Assembly (NCBI GenBank): GCA_938011245.1
Contig: CALLUJ010000040.1
Location: 1-41,065 of the forward strand
Source: an uncultured Aquimarina sp.
GTDB taxonomy: Bacteria > Bacteroidota > Bacteroidia > Flavobacteriales > Flavobacteriaceae
Length of the DNA stretch: 41,065 nt
Direction: 5' to 3'
A program made the position numbers and the translations under genes. Under the pieces are notes generated by a model. It worked only from the letters and a program-made list of their open reading frames with translations, did not search any database and was not told the DNA's origin. This document shows, one piece after another, positions 9,715-18,809 of the stretch. Position 1 is the stretch's first letter, and each line of letters starts with the position of its first letter.

Positions 9715-10083
9715 TTAAAGCACTTCAGGTGCTAATGAAACAATCTTCATAAACTGTTTGTCACGAAGTTCTCTTGCTACAGGACCAAACACACGAGTTC
9801 CTCTCATTTCTCCATTTGCATTTAATAATACACATGCATTATCATCAAAACGGATATAGGAACCATCTGATCTTCTAACTTCTTTTTTAGTACGAACTAC
9901 AACAGCTGTAGATACAATTCCTTTTTTCACAGCACCATTAGGTGTTGCATCTTTTACAGTAACTACAATTTTGTCACCTACGGAAGCGTACCTTTTTTTC
10001 GTACCCCCTAATACTCTGATCGTAAGTACTTCCTTACCACCTGTATTATCTGCCACTCTTAATCTTGACTCTTGTTGTACCAT
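9715..10083 (-). CDS. rplN: 50S ribosomal protein L14
   Basis: Large-subunit interface protein of 122 residues. It begins [20 protein letters not shown] and contains [37 protein letters not shown], the most conserved L14 segment. It follows rpsQ after 1 bp. Confidence 0.98.
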   Translation of the reverse strand: MVQQESRLRVADNTGGKEVLTIRVLGGTKKRYASVGDKIVVTVKDATPNGAVKKGIVSTAVVVRTKKEVRRSDGSYIRFDDNACVLLNANGEMRGTRVFGPVARELRDKQFMKIVSLAPEVL

Positions 10084-10084
10084 G

Positions 10085-10345
10085 TTACTTCGCTCTTTCT
10101 ATTACTTCAACTAATCTCCAACATTTAGATTTACTTAAAGGTCGTGTTTCCATTATCCTTACTGTATCACCGATATTGCAGTCATTTGTTTCGTCGTGTG
10201 CAACATATTTCTTAGTCTTTAACACGAACTTTCCATACATTGGGTGCTTTACTTTTTTCACTTCAGAAACCACGATAGATTTCTGCATTTTGTTACTTGT
10301 AACAACACCAATACGTTCTTTTCTTAAATTTCTTTTTTCTTCCAT
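10085..10345 (-). CDS. rpsQ: 30S ribosomal protein S17
   Basis: 16S rRNA-binding OB-fold protein of 86 residues. Diagnostic parts are [40 protein letters not shown] and [23 protein letters not shown]. It is placed 11 bp after rpmC. Confidence 0.98.
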   Translation of the reverse strand: MEEKRNLRKERIGVVTSNKMQKSIVVSEVKKVKHPMYGKFVLKTKKYVAHDETNDCNIGDTVRIMETRPLSKSKCWRLVEVIERAK

Positions 10346-10356
10346 AATAAGGAGAA

Positions 10357-10551
10357 TTAGGCGTTAGCTTCTCTTTTAGTTAACTCAGTTGCAATTCTGG
10401 CAATTGATTTTCTCACACTACGAATTTGTAACGGATTTTCTAATGGAGAAAGGGCATGAGCCATTTTTAATTCAGAATACGCTTTTTTAGATTTGCTAAG
10501 TTCTTCTTGCAATTCAGCAATCGATAATCCTATAACTTCTGATTGTTTCAT
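10357..10551 (-). CDS. rpmC: 50S ribosomal protein L29
   Basis: Small two-helix protein at the exit tunnel, a docking site for nascent-chain factors; 64 residues. It shows [32 protein letters not shown], then [19 protein letters not shown], the L29 helix pair. It is 12 bp after rplP. Confidence 0.97.
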   Translation of the reverse strand: MKQSEVIGLSIAELQEELSKSKKAYSELKMAHALSPLENPLQIRSVRKSIARIATELTKREANA

Positions 10552-10563
10552 TTGTCTTAAATT

Positions 10564-10983
10564 TTAAGCTTGAAAATCTCTAGCTACGATAAACTTAGTT
10601 TTAACAGGTAATTTTTGAGCTGCTAGGCGCAATGCCTCTTTAGCAGTTTCAAAAGAAACACCAGCGCATTCAAATAAAATACGACCTGGCTTTACTACTG
10701 CTGCCCAATATTCTACAGCACCTTTACCTTTACCCATACGTACTTCAAGAGGCTTTTTTGTAATAGGCTTGTCTGGAAAAATCATAATCCATAGTGAACC
10801 CTCTCTTTTCATATAACGAGTAGCAGCAATACGTGCAGCTTCTATTTGTCTAGCAGTTACAAAACTCGAATCTAACGATTTGATTCCGAAAGTACCGCTT
10901 GATAAAGTGTGCCCTCTTTGAGCAAGACCCTTCATACGTCCTTTTTGTTGTTTACGGAATTTTGTTCTTTTAGGCTGTAACAT
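10564..10983 (-). CDS. rplP: 50S ribosomal protein L16
   Basis: Large-subunit protein next to the A-site tRNA, 139 residues. It begins [19 protein letters not shown] and contains [50 protein letters not shown] and the [16 protein letters not shown] end. It is 19 bp after rpsC. Confidence 0.98.
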   Translation of the reverse strand: MLQPKRTKFRKQQKGRMKGLAQRGHTLSSGTFGIKSLDSSFVTARQIEAARIAATRYMKREGSLWIMIFPDKPITKKPLEVRMGKGKGAVEYWAAVVKPGRILFECAGVSFETAKEALRLAAQKLPVKTKFIVARDFQA

Positions 10984-11002
10984 TGTCTAAAATTTCTTTA
11001 AA

Positions 11003-11734
11003 TTATTTTCTGCGACGTGGCTTGTTGTTTCCTCCGCGACCACCGCCTCTGTTATCGTTCTTTCCTCCTTGCTTCTTAGAAAGACCTACTAATGGTGAAA
11101 GTTCACGTTTACCATAAACTTCTCCTTTCATAATCCACACTTTGATCCCCATTCTACCATAAGTAGTATGCGCTTCAACTAAAGCATAATCAATATCCGC
11201 TCTAAATGTAGACAACGGAATACGACCATCTTTATAAGATTCCGAACGCGCCATTTCAGCTCCATTCAAACGTCCAGAAATCAACACCTTGATTCCCTCT
11301 GCATTCATACGCATAGCAGCCGCAATAGACATCTTAATTGCACGTCTGTACGAGATACGATTTTCAATTTGACGAGCTATACTTGACCCCACTAAAAAGG
11401 CATCAAGCTCTGGCCTTTTAATCTCAAAGATGTTCAATTGAACTTCTTTATCTGTAATTTTCTTAAGCTCTTCTTTTAACTTGTCTACCTCTTGACCTCC
11501 TTTACCAATAATGATTCCAGGACGTGCCGTAGTGATAGTAACGGTTACAAGTTTAAGCGTACGCTCAATAATTACTCTTGATACACTAGCCTTAGATAGA
11601 CGTGCGTGAATATACTTTCGGATTTTACTATCCTCTGCAAGTTTATCACCATAGTCGTTTCCTCCGTACCAGTTAGATTCCCATCCTCTGATTATACCAA
11701 GGCGATTTCCGATTGGATTTGTCTTTTGTCCCAT
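11003..11734 (-). CDS. rpsC: 30S ribosomal protein S3
   Basis: Small-subunit head protein lining the mRNA entry channel, 243 residues. It begins [20 protein letters not shown]. The KH domain holds the GxxG-type motif [20 protein letters not shown] near residues 74-93. The C-terminal domain has [23 protein letters not shown] and [14 protein letters not shown] Gly/Asn/Arg-rich tail ([21 protein letters not shown]) makes it slightly longer than in E. coli. Confidence 0.98.
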   Translation of the reverse strand: MGQKTNPIGNRLGIIRGWESNWYGGNDYGDKLAEDSKIRKYIHARLSKASVSRVIIERTLKLVTVTITTARPGIIIGKGGQEVDKLKEELKKITDKEVQLNIFEIKRPELDAFLVGSSIARQIENRISYRRAIKMSIAAAMRMNAEGIKVLISGRLNGAEMARSESYKDGRIPLSTFRADIDYALVEAHTTYGRMGIKVWIMKGEVYGKRELSPLVGLSKKQGGKNDNRGGGRGGNNKPRRRK

Positions 11735-11743
11735 ACCTCTATC

Positions 11744-12151
11744 TTAACTTTGTGTATTATTTTTTGAACCAACAACGATAGTAACGTGATTGGAACGTTT
11801 TCTAATTCTATGCGCTCTTCCTTGAGGAGCTGGTCTCAATCTTTTTAACATTGCACCACCATCTACACGGATTTCAGAAACAATAAGATCTGCATCTTCG
11901 ATGCTAGCACCTTCGTTTTTAGCTTGCCAGTTTGCCAAAGCAGATAACAATAATTTCTCTAAACGACGAGATGCTTCTTTTGGACTAAATCTAAGTATCT
12001 GAAGTGCATTCTCCACTTTTTGGCCACGAACTAAATCCGCTACTAAGCGCATTTTACGAGGTGAAGTAGGACAGTTATTTAGCTTTGCAAAAGCAATTTG
12101 CTTTCGCTCTTCCTTAATTCTGTCAGCCATTTGTTTTTTACGAACTCCCAT
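11744..12151 (-). CDS. rplV: 50S ribosomal protein L22
   Basis: Exit-tunnel protein of 135 residues. [28 protein letters not shown] is the conserved N-terminal part. The extended hairpin that reaches the tunnel is [28 protein letters not shown]. The N-terminal [18 protein letters not shown] extension is typical of this group and supports the chosen start. A second Met at residue 8 is possible but less likely. Confidence 0.97.
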   Translation of the reverse strand: MGVRKKQMADRIKEERKQIAFAKLNNCPTSPRKMRLVADLVRGQKVENALQILRFSPKEASRRLEKLLLSALANWQAKNEGASIEDADLIVSEIRVDGGAMLKRLRPAPQGRAHRIRKRSNHVTIVVGSKNNTQS

Positions 12152-12158
12152 AGCTTAC

Positions 12159-12440
12159 TTATCTTTTACCTTTATTTTTCTTATCCGTACCATGCCCTCT
12201 ATAAGAACGCGTTGGCGAAAATTCTCCTAATTTATGCCCCACCATATTCTCTGTAATATACACAGGAACGAATTGGCGACCATTATGTACTGCAATTGTT
12301 TGACCAACAAAATCAGGGCTAATCATAGAAGCTCTAGACCAGGTTTTAATTACTGTTTTTTTATTAGCCTCAACATTTGCTGCAACCTTTTTCTCTAACT
12401 TATAGTGAATATAAGGTCCTTTTTTTAATGAACGTGCCAT
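12159..12440 (-). CDS. rpsS: 30S ribosomal protein S19
   Basis: Small-subunit head protein of 93 residues. [61 protein letters not shown] are near-invariant S19 segments. It starts 3 bp after rplB ends. Confidence 0.98.
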   Translation of the reverse strand: MARSLKKGPYIHYKLEKKVAANVEANKKTVIKTWSRASMISPDFVGQTIAVHNGRQFVPVYITENMVGHKLGEFSPTRSYRGHGTDKKNKGKR

Positions 12441-12443
12441 GTC

Positions 12444-13268
12444 TTATTTCTTTCTACGTTCTACAATATACTTATTACTCGCTTTTGTCTTAGAACGTGT
12501 TCTATAGCCTTTAGCAGGCACTCCGTTTCTAGAACGTGGATGACCTCCAGACGAACGTCCTTCACCACCACCCATTGGATGATCTACTGGATTCATCGCT
12601 ACTGGTCTTGTACGTGGACGACGACCCAACCAACGAGAACGACCTGCTTTACCTCCAACTAACAACTGATGATCGCTATTTGAAACAGCTCCAATAGTTG
12701 CAGAACAAGTAACCAATATCATTCTCACCTCTCCAGAGGGTAATTTCACTGTTGCAAATTTACCGTCACGAGCCATCAACTGAGCAAAAGAACCTGCACT
12801 ACGCGCCATAACAGCTCCTTGACCTGGATGCAGTTCTATACAAGAAATAATTGTTCCCAAAGGAATTACACTTAAAGGTAGTGTATTCCCTATTTCAGGA
12901 GCAACACCTAATCCTGAAATTACATTTTGACCAACTTGCAAACCATTTTGAGCAATAATGTAACGTTTTTCTCCATCTTGATAATTCAAAAGAGCAATAA
13001 AGGCTGTTCTATTTGGATCATACTCTATAGTCGCAACTGTTGCCGGAATACCATGCTTGTCGCGCTTAAAGTCGATAATACGGTAGCGCCTTTTATGACC
13101 TCCACCTTTGTAACGAGTAGTCATCCTACCCTGACTGTTTCTACCACCAGTGCGTTTTTTCGGAGCTAATAGACTCTTCTCCGGCTTATCAGTAGTAATG
13201 GCGTCATACCCATTTACCACTCTAAATCGCTGCCCTGGTGTGATTGGTTTTAATTTTCTTACTGACAT
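12444..13268 (-). CDS. rplB: 50S ribosomal protein L2
   Basis: Large-subunit protein required for subunit joining and peptidyl transfer, 274 residues. It includes [23 protein letters not shown], the SH3-like middle ([37 protein letters not shown]) and the C-terminal [18 protein letters not shown], with the conserved His that contacts the peptidyl transferase region. It is 9 bp after rplW. Confidence 0.98.
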   Translation of the reverse strand: MSVRKLKPITPGQRFRVVNGYDAITTDKPEKSLLAPKKRTGGRNSQGRMTTRYKGGGHKRRYRIIDFKRDKHGIPATVATIEYDPNRTAFIALLNYQDGEKRYIIAQNGLQVGQNVISGLGVAPEIGNTLPLSVIPLGTIISCIELHPGQGAVMARSAGSFAQLMARDGKFATVKLPSGEVRMILVTCSATIGAVSNSDHQLLVGGKAGRSRWLGRRPRTRPVAMNPVDHPMGGGEGRSSGGHPRSRNGVPAKGYRTRSKTKASNKYIVERRKK

Positions 13269-13277
13269 CTGTTAGTC

Positions 13278-13568
13278 TTAAAGATTACTATATAAATCAA
13301 TTGTTTCACCTTCCGCCACCTGTACAATTGCTTTTTTAATAGCATTTGTTTTACCAGTAACCATACCTGTTTTCGTATAACGAGAGGTACGATCTGGACG
13401 GACATTTATTGTTCGAACTTTATTAACAGAAACACCATAAGCCGCTTCCACAGCTTTTTTAATTTCTACCTTGTTCGCCTTTTTATTTACTACAAACGTG
13501 AAGCAATTTCTCAATTCACTTGCCGCTGTAGCTTTTTCCGTAATAATAGGTTTAATTAAGATACTCAT
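13278..13568 (-). CDS. rplW: 50S ribosomal protein L23
   Basis: Exit-site protein that docks trigger factor and SRP, 96 residues. ILIKPIITEKATAASE, YTFVV-like CFTFVVNKKANKVEIKKAVEAAYGVSVNKVRT and the C-terminal strand KAIVQVAEGETIDLY define the family. It is 6 bp after rplD. Confidence 0.97.
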   Translation of the reverse strand: MSILIKPIITEKATAASELRNCFTFVVNKKANKVEIKKAVEAAYGVSVNKVRTINVRPDRTSRYTKTGMVTGKTNAIKKAIVQVAEGETIDLYSNL

Positions 13569-13574
13569 GGCTTC

Positions 13575-14204
13575 TTATTTACTTAAATTCGACTCAATCC
13601 CTTCTACCGCACCTTCAATCAAAATCACTTTATTAGCGTTTAAAATTTTATAGGTACTCAACTCAGAAGCTATAATTACCTCTGCATTTTCTAAGTTACG
13701 TGAAGACAAATACACGTTTTGATTTTCTTCTGCCAAAACAAATAAAGACTTCTTTGTATCTAAACCGAGTGCTTTTAATATCGCAACAAAGTTTTTTGTT
13801 TTCGCCTGATCAAAAGAAAAACTCTCCAATACCGTAACCGCACTTTCACTAGCTTTAATTGATAAAGCTGATTTACGCGCTAAGCGTTTTACATTTTTAT
13901 TTAACTTCAAGCTATAGTTACGAGGTCTTGGACCAAAAATACGCCCACCTCCTCTAAACACAGGAGACTTAATACTACCCGCACGAGCTGTACCTGTCCC
14001 TTTTTGTTTTTTTATCTTTCTTGTACTACCTACAATCTCAGCTCTTTCTTTAGCTTTATGAGTCCCTTGCCTTTGATTAGCCAAGTACTGCTTTACATCT
14101 AAATAAACAGCATGATTGTTTGGTTCAATAGCAAAAACAGCATCAGAAAGGTTTGCCTTTCTACCCGTTTCTTTTCCTTTTATATCTAAAACTGCTATTT
14201 CCAT
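13575..14204 (-). CDS. rplD: 50S ribosomal protein L4
   Basis: Exit-tunnel protein of 209 residues with the start chosen here; in E. coli it also represses its own operon. The open frame extends 15 codons further upstream (to 14249), but that part lies inside rplC and does not look like L4. ATG at 14204 gives the normal N-terminus [16 protein letters not shown] and overlaps the rplC stop by one base (TAATG), which suggests translational coupling. The tunnel loop is GSTRKIKKQKGTGTARAGS, followed by SPVFRGGGRIFGPRPRNYS. The C-terminal half is more divergent, as is usual. Confidence 0.97.
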   Translation of the reverse strand: MEIAVLDIKGKETGRKANLSDAVFAIEPNNHAVYLDVKQYLANQRQGTHKAKERAEIVGSTRKIKKQKGTGTARAGSIKSPVFRGGGRIFGPRPRNYSLKLNKNVKRLARKSALSIKASESAVTVLESFSFDQAKTKNFVAILKALGLDTKKSLFVLAEENQNVYLSSRNLENAEVIIASELSTYKILNANKVILIEGAVEGIESNLSK

Positions 14205-14821
14205 TATTTCTGAATAGTTACATAAGCATTTTTGTGACCTGGCACACAACCTTTCACTACAAGTAAGTTCTTATCCGAAACTACTTTTAATACTTTTAAA
14301 TTTTGAACTTTTACAGTATCGCCACCCATTTGACCAGCCATACGCATTCCTTTGAACACTCTTGCAGGATATGAAGCAGCACCTATAGAACCAGGAGCTC
14401 TTAAGCGGTTATGCTGTCCGTGAGTAGCCTGACCAACACCACCAAAACCGTGACGCTTAACTACCCCTTGAAAACCTTTACCTTTTGAAGTCGCAGACAC
14501 ATCCACGAATTCTCCTTCTAAAAAGTGCTCTACAGTGATTACATCACCTAATTTGTACTCCTCCTCAAAACCTTTAAATTCCGCAACTTTACGCTTTACA
14601 GGAGTACCAGCTTTTTTAAAGTGACCTTGAGCCGCTTTACTAGTATTCTTGTCCGCTTTGTCATCGAAACCAAGTTGAACAGCATTATAACCATCAACCT
14701 CTTCAGTTCTGACTTGGGTAACTACACATGGACCAACCTCTATAACCGTACAAGGAATATTCTTCCCAGCATCGTCAAAGATACTTGTCATGCCAATTTT
14801 CTTACCAATTAACCCAGACAT
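14204..14821 (-). CDS. rplC: 50S ribosomal protein L3
   Basis: Assembly-initiating large-subunit protein near the peptidyl transferase centre, 205 residues. It begins [20 protein letters not shown]. The central extension holds [44 protein letters not shown], then MAGQMGG with the Gln that is methylated in some bacteria. It is the first gene of the operon here. rpsJ, its usual upstream neighbour, is missing from this locus. Confidence 0.98.
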   Translation of the reverse strand: MSGLIGKKIGMTSIFDDAGKNIPCTVIEVGPCVVTQVRTEEVDGYNAVQLGFDDKADKNTSKAAQGHFKKAGTPVKRKVAEFKGFEEEYKLGDVITVEHFLEGEFVDVSATSKGKGFQGVVKRHGFGGVGQATHGQHNRLRAPGSIGAASYPARVFKGMRMAGQMGGDTVKVQNLKVLKVVSDKNLLVVKGCVPGHKNAYVTIQK

Positions 14822-14849
14822 TGTTTATTTATTAAATTATTACTTATTT

Positions 14850-14884
14850 AAAAAACTCAAGGTCGAAAAACACTTCGACCTTGA
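14850..14884 (-). terminator. Terminator-like hairpin in the rplC leader (candidate attenuator)
   Basis: An 11-bp perfect stem (14857-14867 with 14874-14884) around a six-base loop, followed on the minus strand by GAGTTTTTT. It has the form of an intrinsic terminator, yet lies between the operon promoter at 14965-14994 and the rplC start codon (14821). Conditional read-through, as in r-protein attenuation, would be needed for expression. It could instead be a relic of an upstream gene's terminator. Confidence 0.65.
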
Positions 14885-14905
14885 ATGTATTTTTTTACCG
14901 TTTTT

Positions 14906-14951
14906 CCTTCGCCCGCAGCGGAAGGACATTTTAATTCAACCTCTATAGGTT
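14906..14951 (-). promoter_or_regulatory. Structured leader elements upstream of rplC
   Basis: Two small hairpins lie in the predicted leader. One is AACCT/AGGTT with a four-base loop (14938-14951). The other is GC-rich: TCCTTC-C-GC, loop TGCGG, GC-GAAGGA on the minus strand (about 14906-14928), an eight-pair stem with one bulged C. The second stands out as GC-rich in an AT-rich gap. A GC-rich stem-loop upstream of a terminator-like hairpin is consistent with an r-protein binding leader; the binding partner is unknown. Confidence 0.45.
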
Positions 14952-14964
14952 AAATTTTGAAATG

Positions 14965-14994
14965 CAAATGTACAAATTTAATTTGATTATTCAA
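14965..14994 (-). promoter_or_regulatory. Promoter of the rplC-rplQ operon
   Basis: On the minus strand TTG (14994-14992), a 19-base spacer, then TACATTTG (14972-14965) match the Bacteroidota promoter consensus TTG/TAnnTTTG very well. Transcription would start near 14958, giving a leader of about 137 bases before rplC. Confidence 0.75.
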
Positions 14995-15110
14995 TTTATT
15001 TTAAAAAATATTAAAAACTAATATTGCAAACATATTACAAATAGGAGTTTTTATATTTCTAAATTTAAAACAAACCAACGTTATTTAACTACTTACATTA
15101 TTACAAGAAA

Positions 15111-15983
15111 TCACAAAACATCTTTCTCTTCTGTAGATATAACTTCTCTTTGATTGATATTTTGCACTGGTCTGTAATTATTATCAAAAATATCTGTAAA
15201 CAAACTTAATTGAGCCGTTGACATCGTTATTTTTTCTGTAAAAACATTCCAATTTACTCCTTCGGAACAAGGAGGTGTGGTTAAAGAACCATTATATTGA
15301 TATAGATTACTATCTGTTGGTAGCAACACTGATAAATCGTGCTTACCTTCTATCTCTCTCTCTACACTCTCTTTTTGAGTTTTTAAGAAGTTTTCTTCTA
15401 TCCAAAAACTAGAATAATTTTCATTTTCTTCTCCTTCATCTATTAATACACCTACAACCAAAAGCTCTCCATCTTCAGCAACATGCACAAAATGAAGCTC
15501 TAAAGGAGATTGAATTCCCTCTATTTCGTGCTCACTTTTTGCGTGTCCATGAAATTGAGCCAACTCAAACATTTTACCATTAAATGTTACAAAACTACCT
15601 TTTTCAACCTTAAACTCGTTAGTATGCGTATTATTTAAAGCCACCAATACAGATTCTTCTTTGTAATCAAAAGTAAGCCCTGTCCCTTGACCTCTTTTTA
15701 TTATATCGCCTTTATTAAGGTTTATCGGCGATTGACTTGTTCCTTTTCCGCAATCTTCAAAATCCGTACTTAATGTTGCCCAAACATCAGGACCTAAATC
15801 CGTATAATTCCAAATCACTTTAGCATTTTCCCCTTCTATTACCTCTGGATCTATCATCATCTGAGGCCCCTGATTATCTTGCGAATTGGCATCATCATCC
15901 GAACATGACAAAATTGTTAGCGAAAAGGAAATTCCTAAAATTACTACTCCAACCTTTCTTTTTAAAACATTTTTTAAATACAT
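15111..15983 (-). CDS. Alpha-carbonic anhydrase, lipoprotein
   Basis: Catalyses reversible hydration of CO2 to bicarbonate, outside the cytoplasm. It has 290 residues. Residues 1-27 are a lipoprotein signal with lipobox LTILSC (Cys27), followed by an acidic Ser/Asp/Asn linker that suggests export. The alpha-class fold starts near residue 58. Zinc ligands are His145 and His147 (QFHGH) and His164 (ELHFVH). His120 (NNTHT) sits where the proton-shuttle His is found. SLTTPPCSEGVNW (about 233-245) is the conserved substrate loop, and Cys78 and Cys239 could form the usual disulfide. FHGH replaces the commoner FHFH, a mild divergence; all catalytic residues are present. It is on the same strand as rplC, 289 bp away, and probably transcribed alone. 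Confidence 0.93.
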   Translation of the reverse strand: MYLKNVLKRKVGVVILGISFSLTILSCSDDDANSQDNQGPQMMIDPEVIEGENAKVIWNYTDLGPDVWATLSTDFEDCGKGTSQSPINLNKGDIIKRGQGTGLTFDYKEESVLVALNNTHTNEFKVEKGSFVTFNGKMFELAQFHGHAKSEHEIEGIQSPLELHFVHVAEDGELLVVGVLIDEGEENENYSSFWIEENFLKTQKESVEREIEGKHDLSVLLPTDSNLYQYNGSLTTPPCSEGVNWNVFTEKITMSTAQLSLFTDIFDNNYRPVQNINQREVISTEEKDVL

Positions 15984-16232
15984 AATTAATTTAGTTAAGT
16001 TATATTATATTAATGGTTTAGCCGAAAGTAAGAATTATCATTGTTTCTAAATGTTAATTATTTATTATAATTTACACAATTATCCATAAAAAACACGTAC
16101 TGTCACTAATATTTCGTTGTTAACATGTATATCTTCATCTCAATAATAGCATTAATTCCCAAAACAAGTTTTAAGTTCAAATGTAAACGAAACAACAATT
16201 GACAAGGTAGAAAAGTAAACAATTTGAAAAAC
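15984..16232. other. AT-rich intergenic region upstream of the carbonic anhydrase
   Basis: No gene, tRNA or strong repeat seen. It would hold the promoter of the carbonic anhydrase, but I find no good match to TAnnTTTG with a TTG upstream. Confidence 0.5.
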
Positions 16233-16272
16233 AAAAATCGCAACCTTTAGAAATAAAAGGATTGCGATTTTT
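16233..16272 (-). terminator. Terminator of tRNA-Leu
   Basis: AAAAATCGCAA (16233-16243) pairs with TTGCGATTTTT (16262-16272), and the stem continues with CCTTT/AAAGG after a bulged A. It lies directly 3' of tRNA-Leu on the minus strand and ends in a T-run. The A/T-rich flanks would let it act in both directions. Confidence 0.8.
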
Positions 16273-16276
16273 ATAG

Positions 16277-16358
16277 TACTCAAGGCGGGAATCGAACCCG
16301 CACGTCTTGCGACATTGGATTTTGAATCCAACGTGTCTACCAATTCCACCACTTGAGC
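16277..16358 (-). tRNA. tRNA-Leu (anticodon CAA)
   Basis: An 82-base gene. The acceptor stem GCTCAAG/CTTGAGT has one G-T pair. The anticodon arm TTGGA-TTCAAAA-TCCAA places CAA at 34-36. A long class II variable arm (TGTCGCAAGACGT) and the T-arm GCGGG-TTCGATT-CCCGC are present. CCA is not encoded. A short open frame across it is not a gene. Confidence 0.95.
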
Positions 16359-16373
16359 CTTACATTAGAGTCG

Positions 16374-16381
16374 CAAAAATA
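16374..16381 (-). promoter_or_regulatory. -7 promoter element of tRNA-Leu
   Basis: TATTTTTG on the minus strand, 16 bases before the tRNA 5' end, matches TAnnTTTG. TTG occurs 22 bases upstream (16406-16404), within the looser range for this phylum. Confidence 0.5.
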
Positions 16382-16447
16382 ACAAAACTTTTATTTCAAT
16401 AACCAACTTTAAACTTTTTTATTTTCTAAAATTCCGAAATAATTGGC

Positions 16448-16455
16448 TACTTTTG
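16448..16455 (+). promoter_or_regulatory. -7 promoter element of prs
   Basis: TACTTTTG matches TAnnTTTG, 53 bases before the prs start codon. At the expected -33 position there is only a T-rich run rather than TTG. It would drive prs, rplY and possibly pth. Confidence 0.5.
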
Positions 16456-16508
16456 CAGTCTGTTAAAAACAATATGTAATTACAATATTGTAAAAGAAGG
16501 ATTTAATT

Positions 16509-17456
16509 ATGAGTCAACAATTTCCAGAAGCTAAGTTTTTTGCCTGCAAGCAAAGTAAAACGTTAGCAAAGAAAATCGCCGACAAATATGGCGCTAAACT
16601 TGGAAATGTAATTACATCTACATATAGTGATGGAGAATATCAACCTTCTTTTGAAGAGTCCGTACGGGGATTACGTGTTTTTCTTATAGGCTCTACTAAT
16701 CCAAGTGCCGATCATTTAATGGAGTTACTACTTATGTTAGATGCTGCTAAAAGAGCTTCTGCAAGACATATTACAGCTGTAATCCCTTATTATGGATGGG
16801 CTAGACAAGATAGGAAAGATAAATCTAGAGTCCCTATTGCCGCTAAATTAATAGCAAAAATGCTAGAAACTGCTGGGGCAACAAGGATTATTACTATGGA
16901 TTTACACGCTGCGCAAATTCAAGGTTTTTTTGAAAAACCAGTAGACCATTTATTTGCTTCAACAATATTCATACCTCATTTACAAGCTATGAATATTAAC
17001 AATTTAACTATAGCTTCTCCAGATATGGGAGGATCTAAAAGAGCTTATTCCTATGCTAAACAAATGGAGAGCGATGTAGTAATTTGTTATAAACAACGTG
17101 AAAAGGCTAACCAAGTTTCTTTTATGGAATTAATTGGTAATGTTGAAGGTCGTAACGTAGTTCTCGTAGACGATATGGTAGATACTGCTGGCACATTAAC
17201 AAAGGCTGCTGATCTTATGATGGAAAGAGGGGCTTTATCTGTTAGAGCTATCGCTACCCACCCTGTGTTATCGGGTGGAGCATATGAACGTATCGAAAAA
17301 TCAAAACTTGAGGAACTTATTGTAACAGATACTATCCCTTTAAAAGAGAATAAACCAACTAACAAGATTACCGTAGTTAGTTGTGCAGAACTGTTTGCTG
17401 AAGTGCTAAAAAGTGTAAATGAATACAGATCTATTAGCGGTAAATTTTTAATGTAA
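16509..17456 (+). CDS. prs: Ribose-phosphate pyrophosphokinase (PRPP synthetase)
   Basis: Transfers pyrophosphate from ATP to ribose 5-phosphate to make PRPP for purine, pyrimidine, His, Trp and NAD synthesis; cytoplasmic. It is 315 residues, standard class I length. Visible motifs are SDGEYQPSFEESVRG (about 41-55), the flexible-loop and ATP region YYGWARQDRKDKSR, TMDLHAAQIQGFF (about 133-145), DMGGSKRA, and the PRPP loop VLVDDMVDTAGTL near residues 218-230. It is the first gene of prs-rplY-pth, an order shared by many bacteria. The gap to rplY is 23 bp. Confidence 0.98.
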   Translation: MSQQFPEAKFFACKQSKTLAKKIADKYGAKLGNVITSTYSDGEYQPSFEESVRGLRVFLIGSTNPSADHLMELLLMLDAAKRASARHITAVIPYYGWARQDRKDKSRVPIAAKLIAKMLETAGATRIITMDLHAAQIQGFFEKPVDHLFASTIFIPHLQAMNINNLTIASPDMGGSKRAYSYAKQMESDVVICYKQREKANQVSFMELIGNVEGRNVVLVDDMVDTAGTLTKAADLMMERGALSVRAIATHPVLSGGAYERIEKSKLEELIVTDTIPLKENKPTNKITVVSCAELFAEVLKSVNEYRSISGKFLM

Positions 17457-17479
17457 TTTAATTTTTTAAATATTTTTTA

Positions 17480-18088
17480 ATGAAATCATTAACAATCAAT
17501 GCATCTCAAAGAGAAAGCGTAGGAAAAAAGTCGACAAAAGACTTGCGTAATGCTGGAAAGGTACCTTGTGTAGTTTATGGTGGTGACACTGTAACACACT
17601 TTACTGCTCCTGAATTGGCGTTCAGTAAATTAGTGTACACTCCAGATGTTCACACTGTGGAAATCAAATTAGATAACGGAACTTCGGTTAACGCTATTCT
17701 GCAAGATATCCAATTTCACCCCGTAACTGATAAAATTTTACATATTGATTTTGTACAAATTTTTGACGACAAACCAATTACAATGGAAATCCCTGTACGT
17801 ACTCACGGGAAATCTCCAGGTGTTGCTAACGGAGGAAACCTTAAGTTTAACACTCGTCGCCTAAAAGTTAAAGGCTTAGCTGTAAATTTACCAGACGAAA
17901 TTAAAGCTGATATTTCTGAATTAAAAATTGGTAACAAATTATATGTTACAGGTTTAGAATCTGAAGGATTCGAATTTTTACATGCAGACAACACTGTTGT
18001 TTGTCAGATTAAAAACTCTCGTAACGCAGTTGAAGATGAAGAAGGCGAAGAAGGTGATGCAACAACTTCCGAAGCTGCAGCAGAATAA
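17480..18088 (+). CDS. rplY: 50S ribosomal protein L25 / general stress protein Ctc
   Basis: 5S rRNA-binding protein of 202 residues, the long Ctc/TL5 form. The N-terminal L25 domain (about 1-90) has [30 protein letters not shown] and the C-terminal Ctc beta domain (about 95-180) has [22 protein letters not shown] and LRRLKVKGL-like [19 protein letters not shown]. It ends in an acidic Glu/Asp/Ala tail from residue 185, common in Bacteroidota. Probably cotranscribed with prs, and followed by a terminator at 18112-18147. Confidence 0.97.
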   Translation: MKSLTINASQRESVGKKSTKDLRNAGKVPCVVYGGDTVTHFTAPELAFSKLVYTPDVHTVEIKLDNGTSVNAILQDIQFHPVTDKILHIDFVQIFDDKPITMEIPVRTHGKSPGVANGGNLKFNTRRLKVKGLAVNLPDEIKADISELKIGNKLYVTGLESEGFEFLHADNTVVCQIKNSRNAVEDEEGEEGDATTSEAAAE

Positions 18089-18111
18089 TTCTTTAAATTT
18101 TTATATTTACA

Positions 18112-18147
18112 CAAAGCATTCTATTTTTACAATAGGATGCTTTTTCT
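18112..18147 (+). terminator. Terminator after rplY
   Basis: AAAGCATTCTATT pairs with AATAGGATGCTTT (one T-G pair) and is followed by a T-rich run. It suggests that pth, 60 bp further on, is expressed partly by read-through or from its own promoter. Confidence 0.75.
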
Positions 18148-18209
18148 TTTAATTTATATTTAAATATATTTTCAAATTTTTATTCACTTCATAAAATATA
18201 ACTTACGAA

Positions 18210-18785
18210 ATGAAAAAATTCTTAATTGTTGGTCTTGGAAACATAGGTCCTAAATATGAGGAAACAAGGCACAATATTGGTTTTAAGGTATTAGATAGTT
18301 TAGCAAAAAAAGAAAATGTCATCTTTGAATCTTTAAAACTAGGAGATATTTCTGAATTTAAAATTAAAGGAAGAACTGCTATTTTACTAAAGCCAAATAC
18401 ATTTATGAATCTAAGTGGAAAAGCAATTAAATATTGGCTGAACAAAGAAAAAATACCTTTAGAAAATTTACTTGTAATTACCGATGATATCCATATTGAC
18501 TTTGGAATGTTTAGAATTAAGCCTAAAGGTAGTGCTGGAGGACATAATGGACTTAAAGACACTCAAGAAAAATTAAATACCAATAGCTACAGCCGTTTTC
18601 GCTTTGGAGTAGGAGGTGATTTTAGTAAAGGAAAGCAGGTAGATTACGTATTAGGCGAATGGACTTCTGGAGAACAAATAGACCTTAGCATACGTATTGA
18701 TAATGCTATAGATGCCATTAAAAGTTTTATCCTTGCTGGACTTCCAAATACCATGAACAAATTTAATGGAAAATTCGAGCGTTAA
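18210..18785 (+). CDS. pth: Peptidyl-tRNA hydrolase
   Basis: Cleaves the ester bond of peptidyl-tRNAs released during translation; cytoplasmic monomer. It has 191 residues, the normal length. Motifs are FLIVGLGNIGPKYEETRHNIGF with catalytic His21 and Asn11, KPNTFMNLSGKA (about 70), VITDDIHIDFG with the conserved Asp, and GSAGGHNGLKD (about 109-119). It follows prs-rplY after a terminator. The next gene is convergent after only 24 bp. Confidence 0.97.
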   Translation: MKKFLIVGLGNIGPKYEETRHNIGFKVLDSLAKKENVIFESLKLGDISEFKIKGRTAILLKPNTFMNLSGKAIKYWLNKEKIPLENLLVITDDIHIDFGMFRIKPKGSAGGHNGLKDTQEKLNTNSYSRFRFGVGGDFSKGKQVDYVLGEWTSGEQIDLSIRIDNAIDAIKSFILAGLPNTMNKFNGKFER

Positions 18786-18809
18786 TTTATTGAATTGATA
18801 ATGGTAAAA

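Noticed and set aside
14205-14249. Longer rplD start at 14249
   Set aside because: The added 15 residues lie inside rplC, are Cys-rich and unlike L4; ATG at 14204 gives the normal N-terminus.
16152-16352. Minus-strand open frame of 66 codons
   Set aside because: It is the read-through translation of tRNA-Leu and its terminator; the MVELVDTLDSKSNVARRAGS start is a well-known false product of tRNA-Leu genes.
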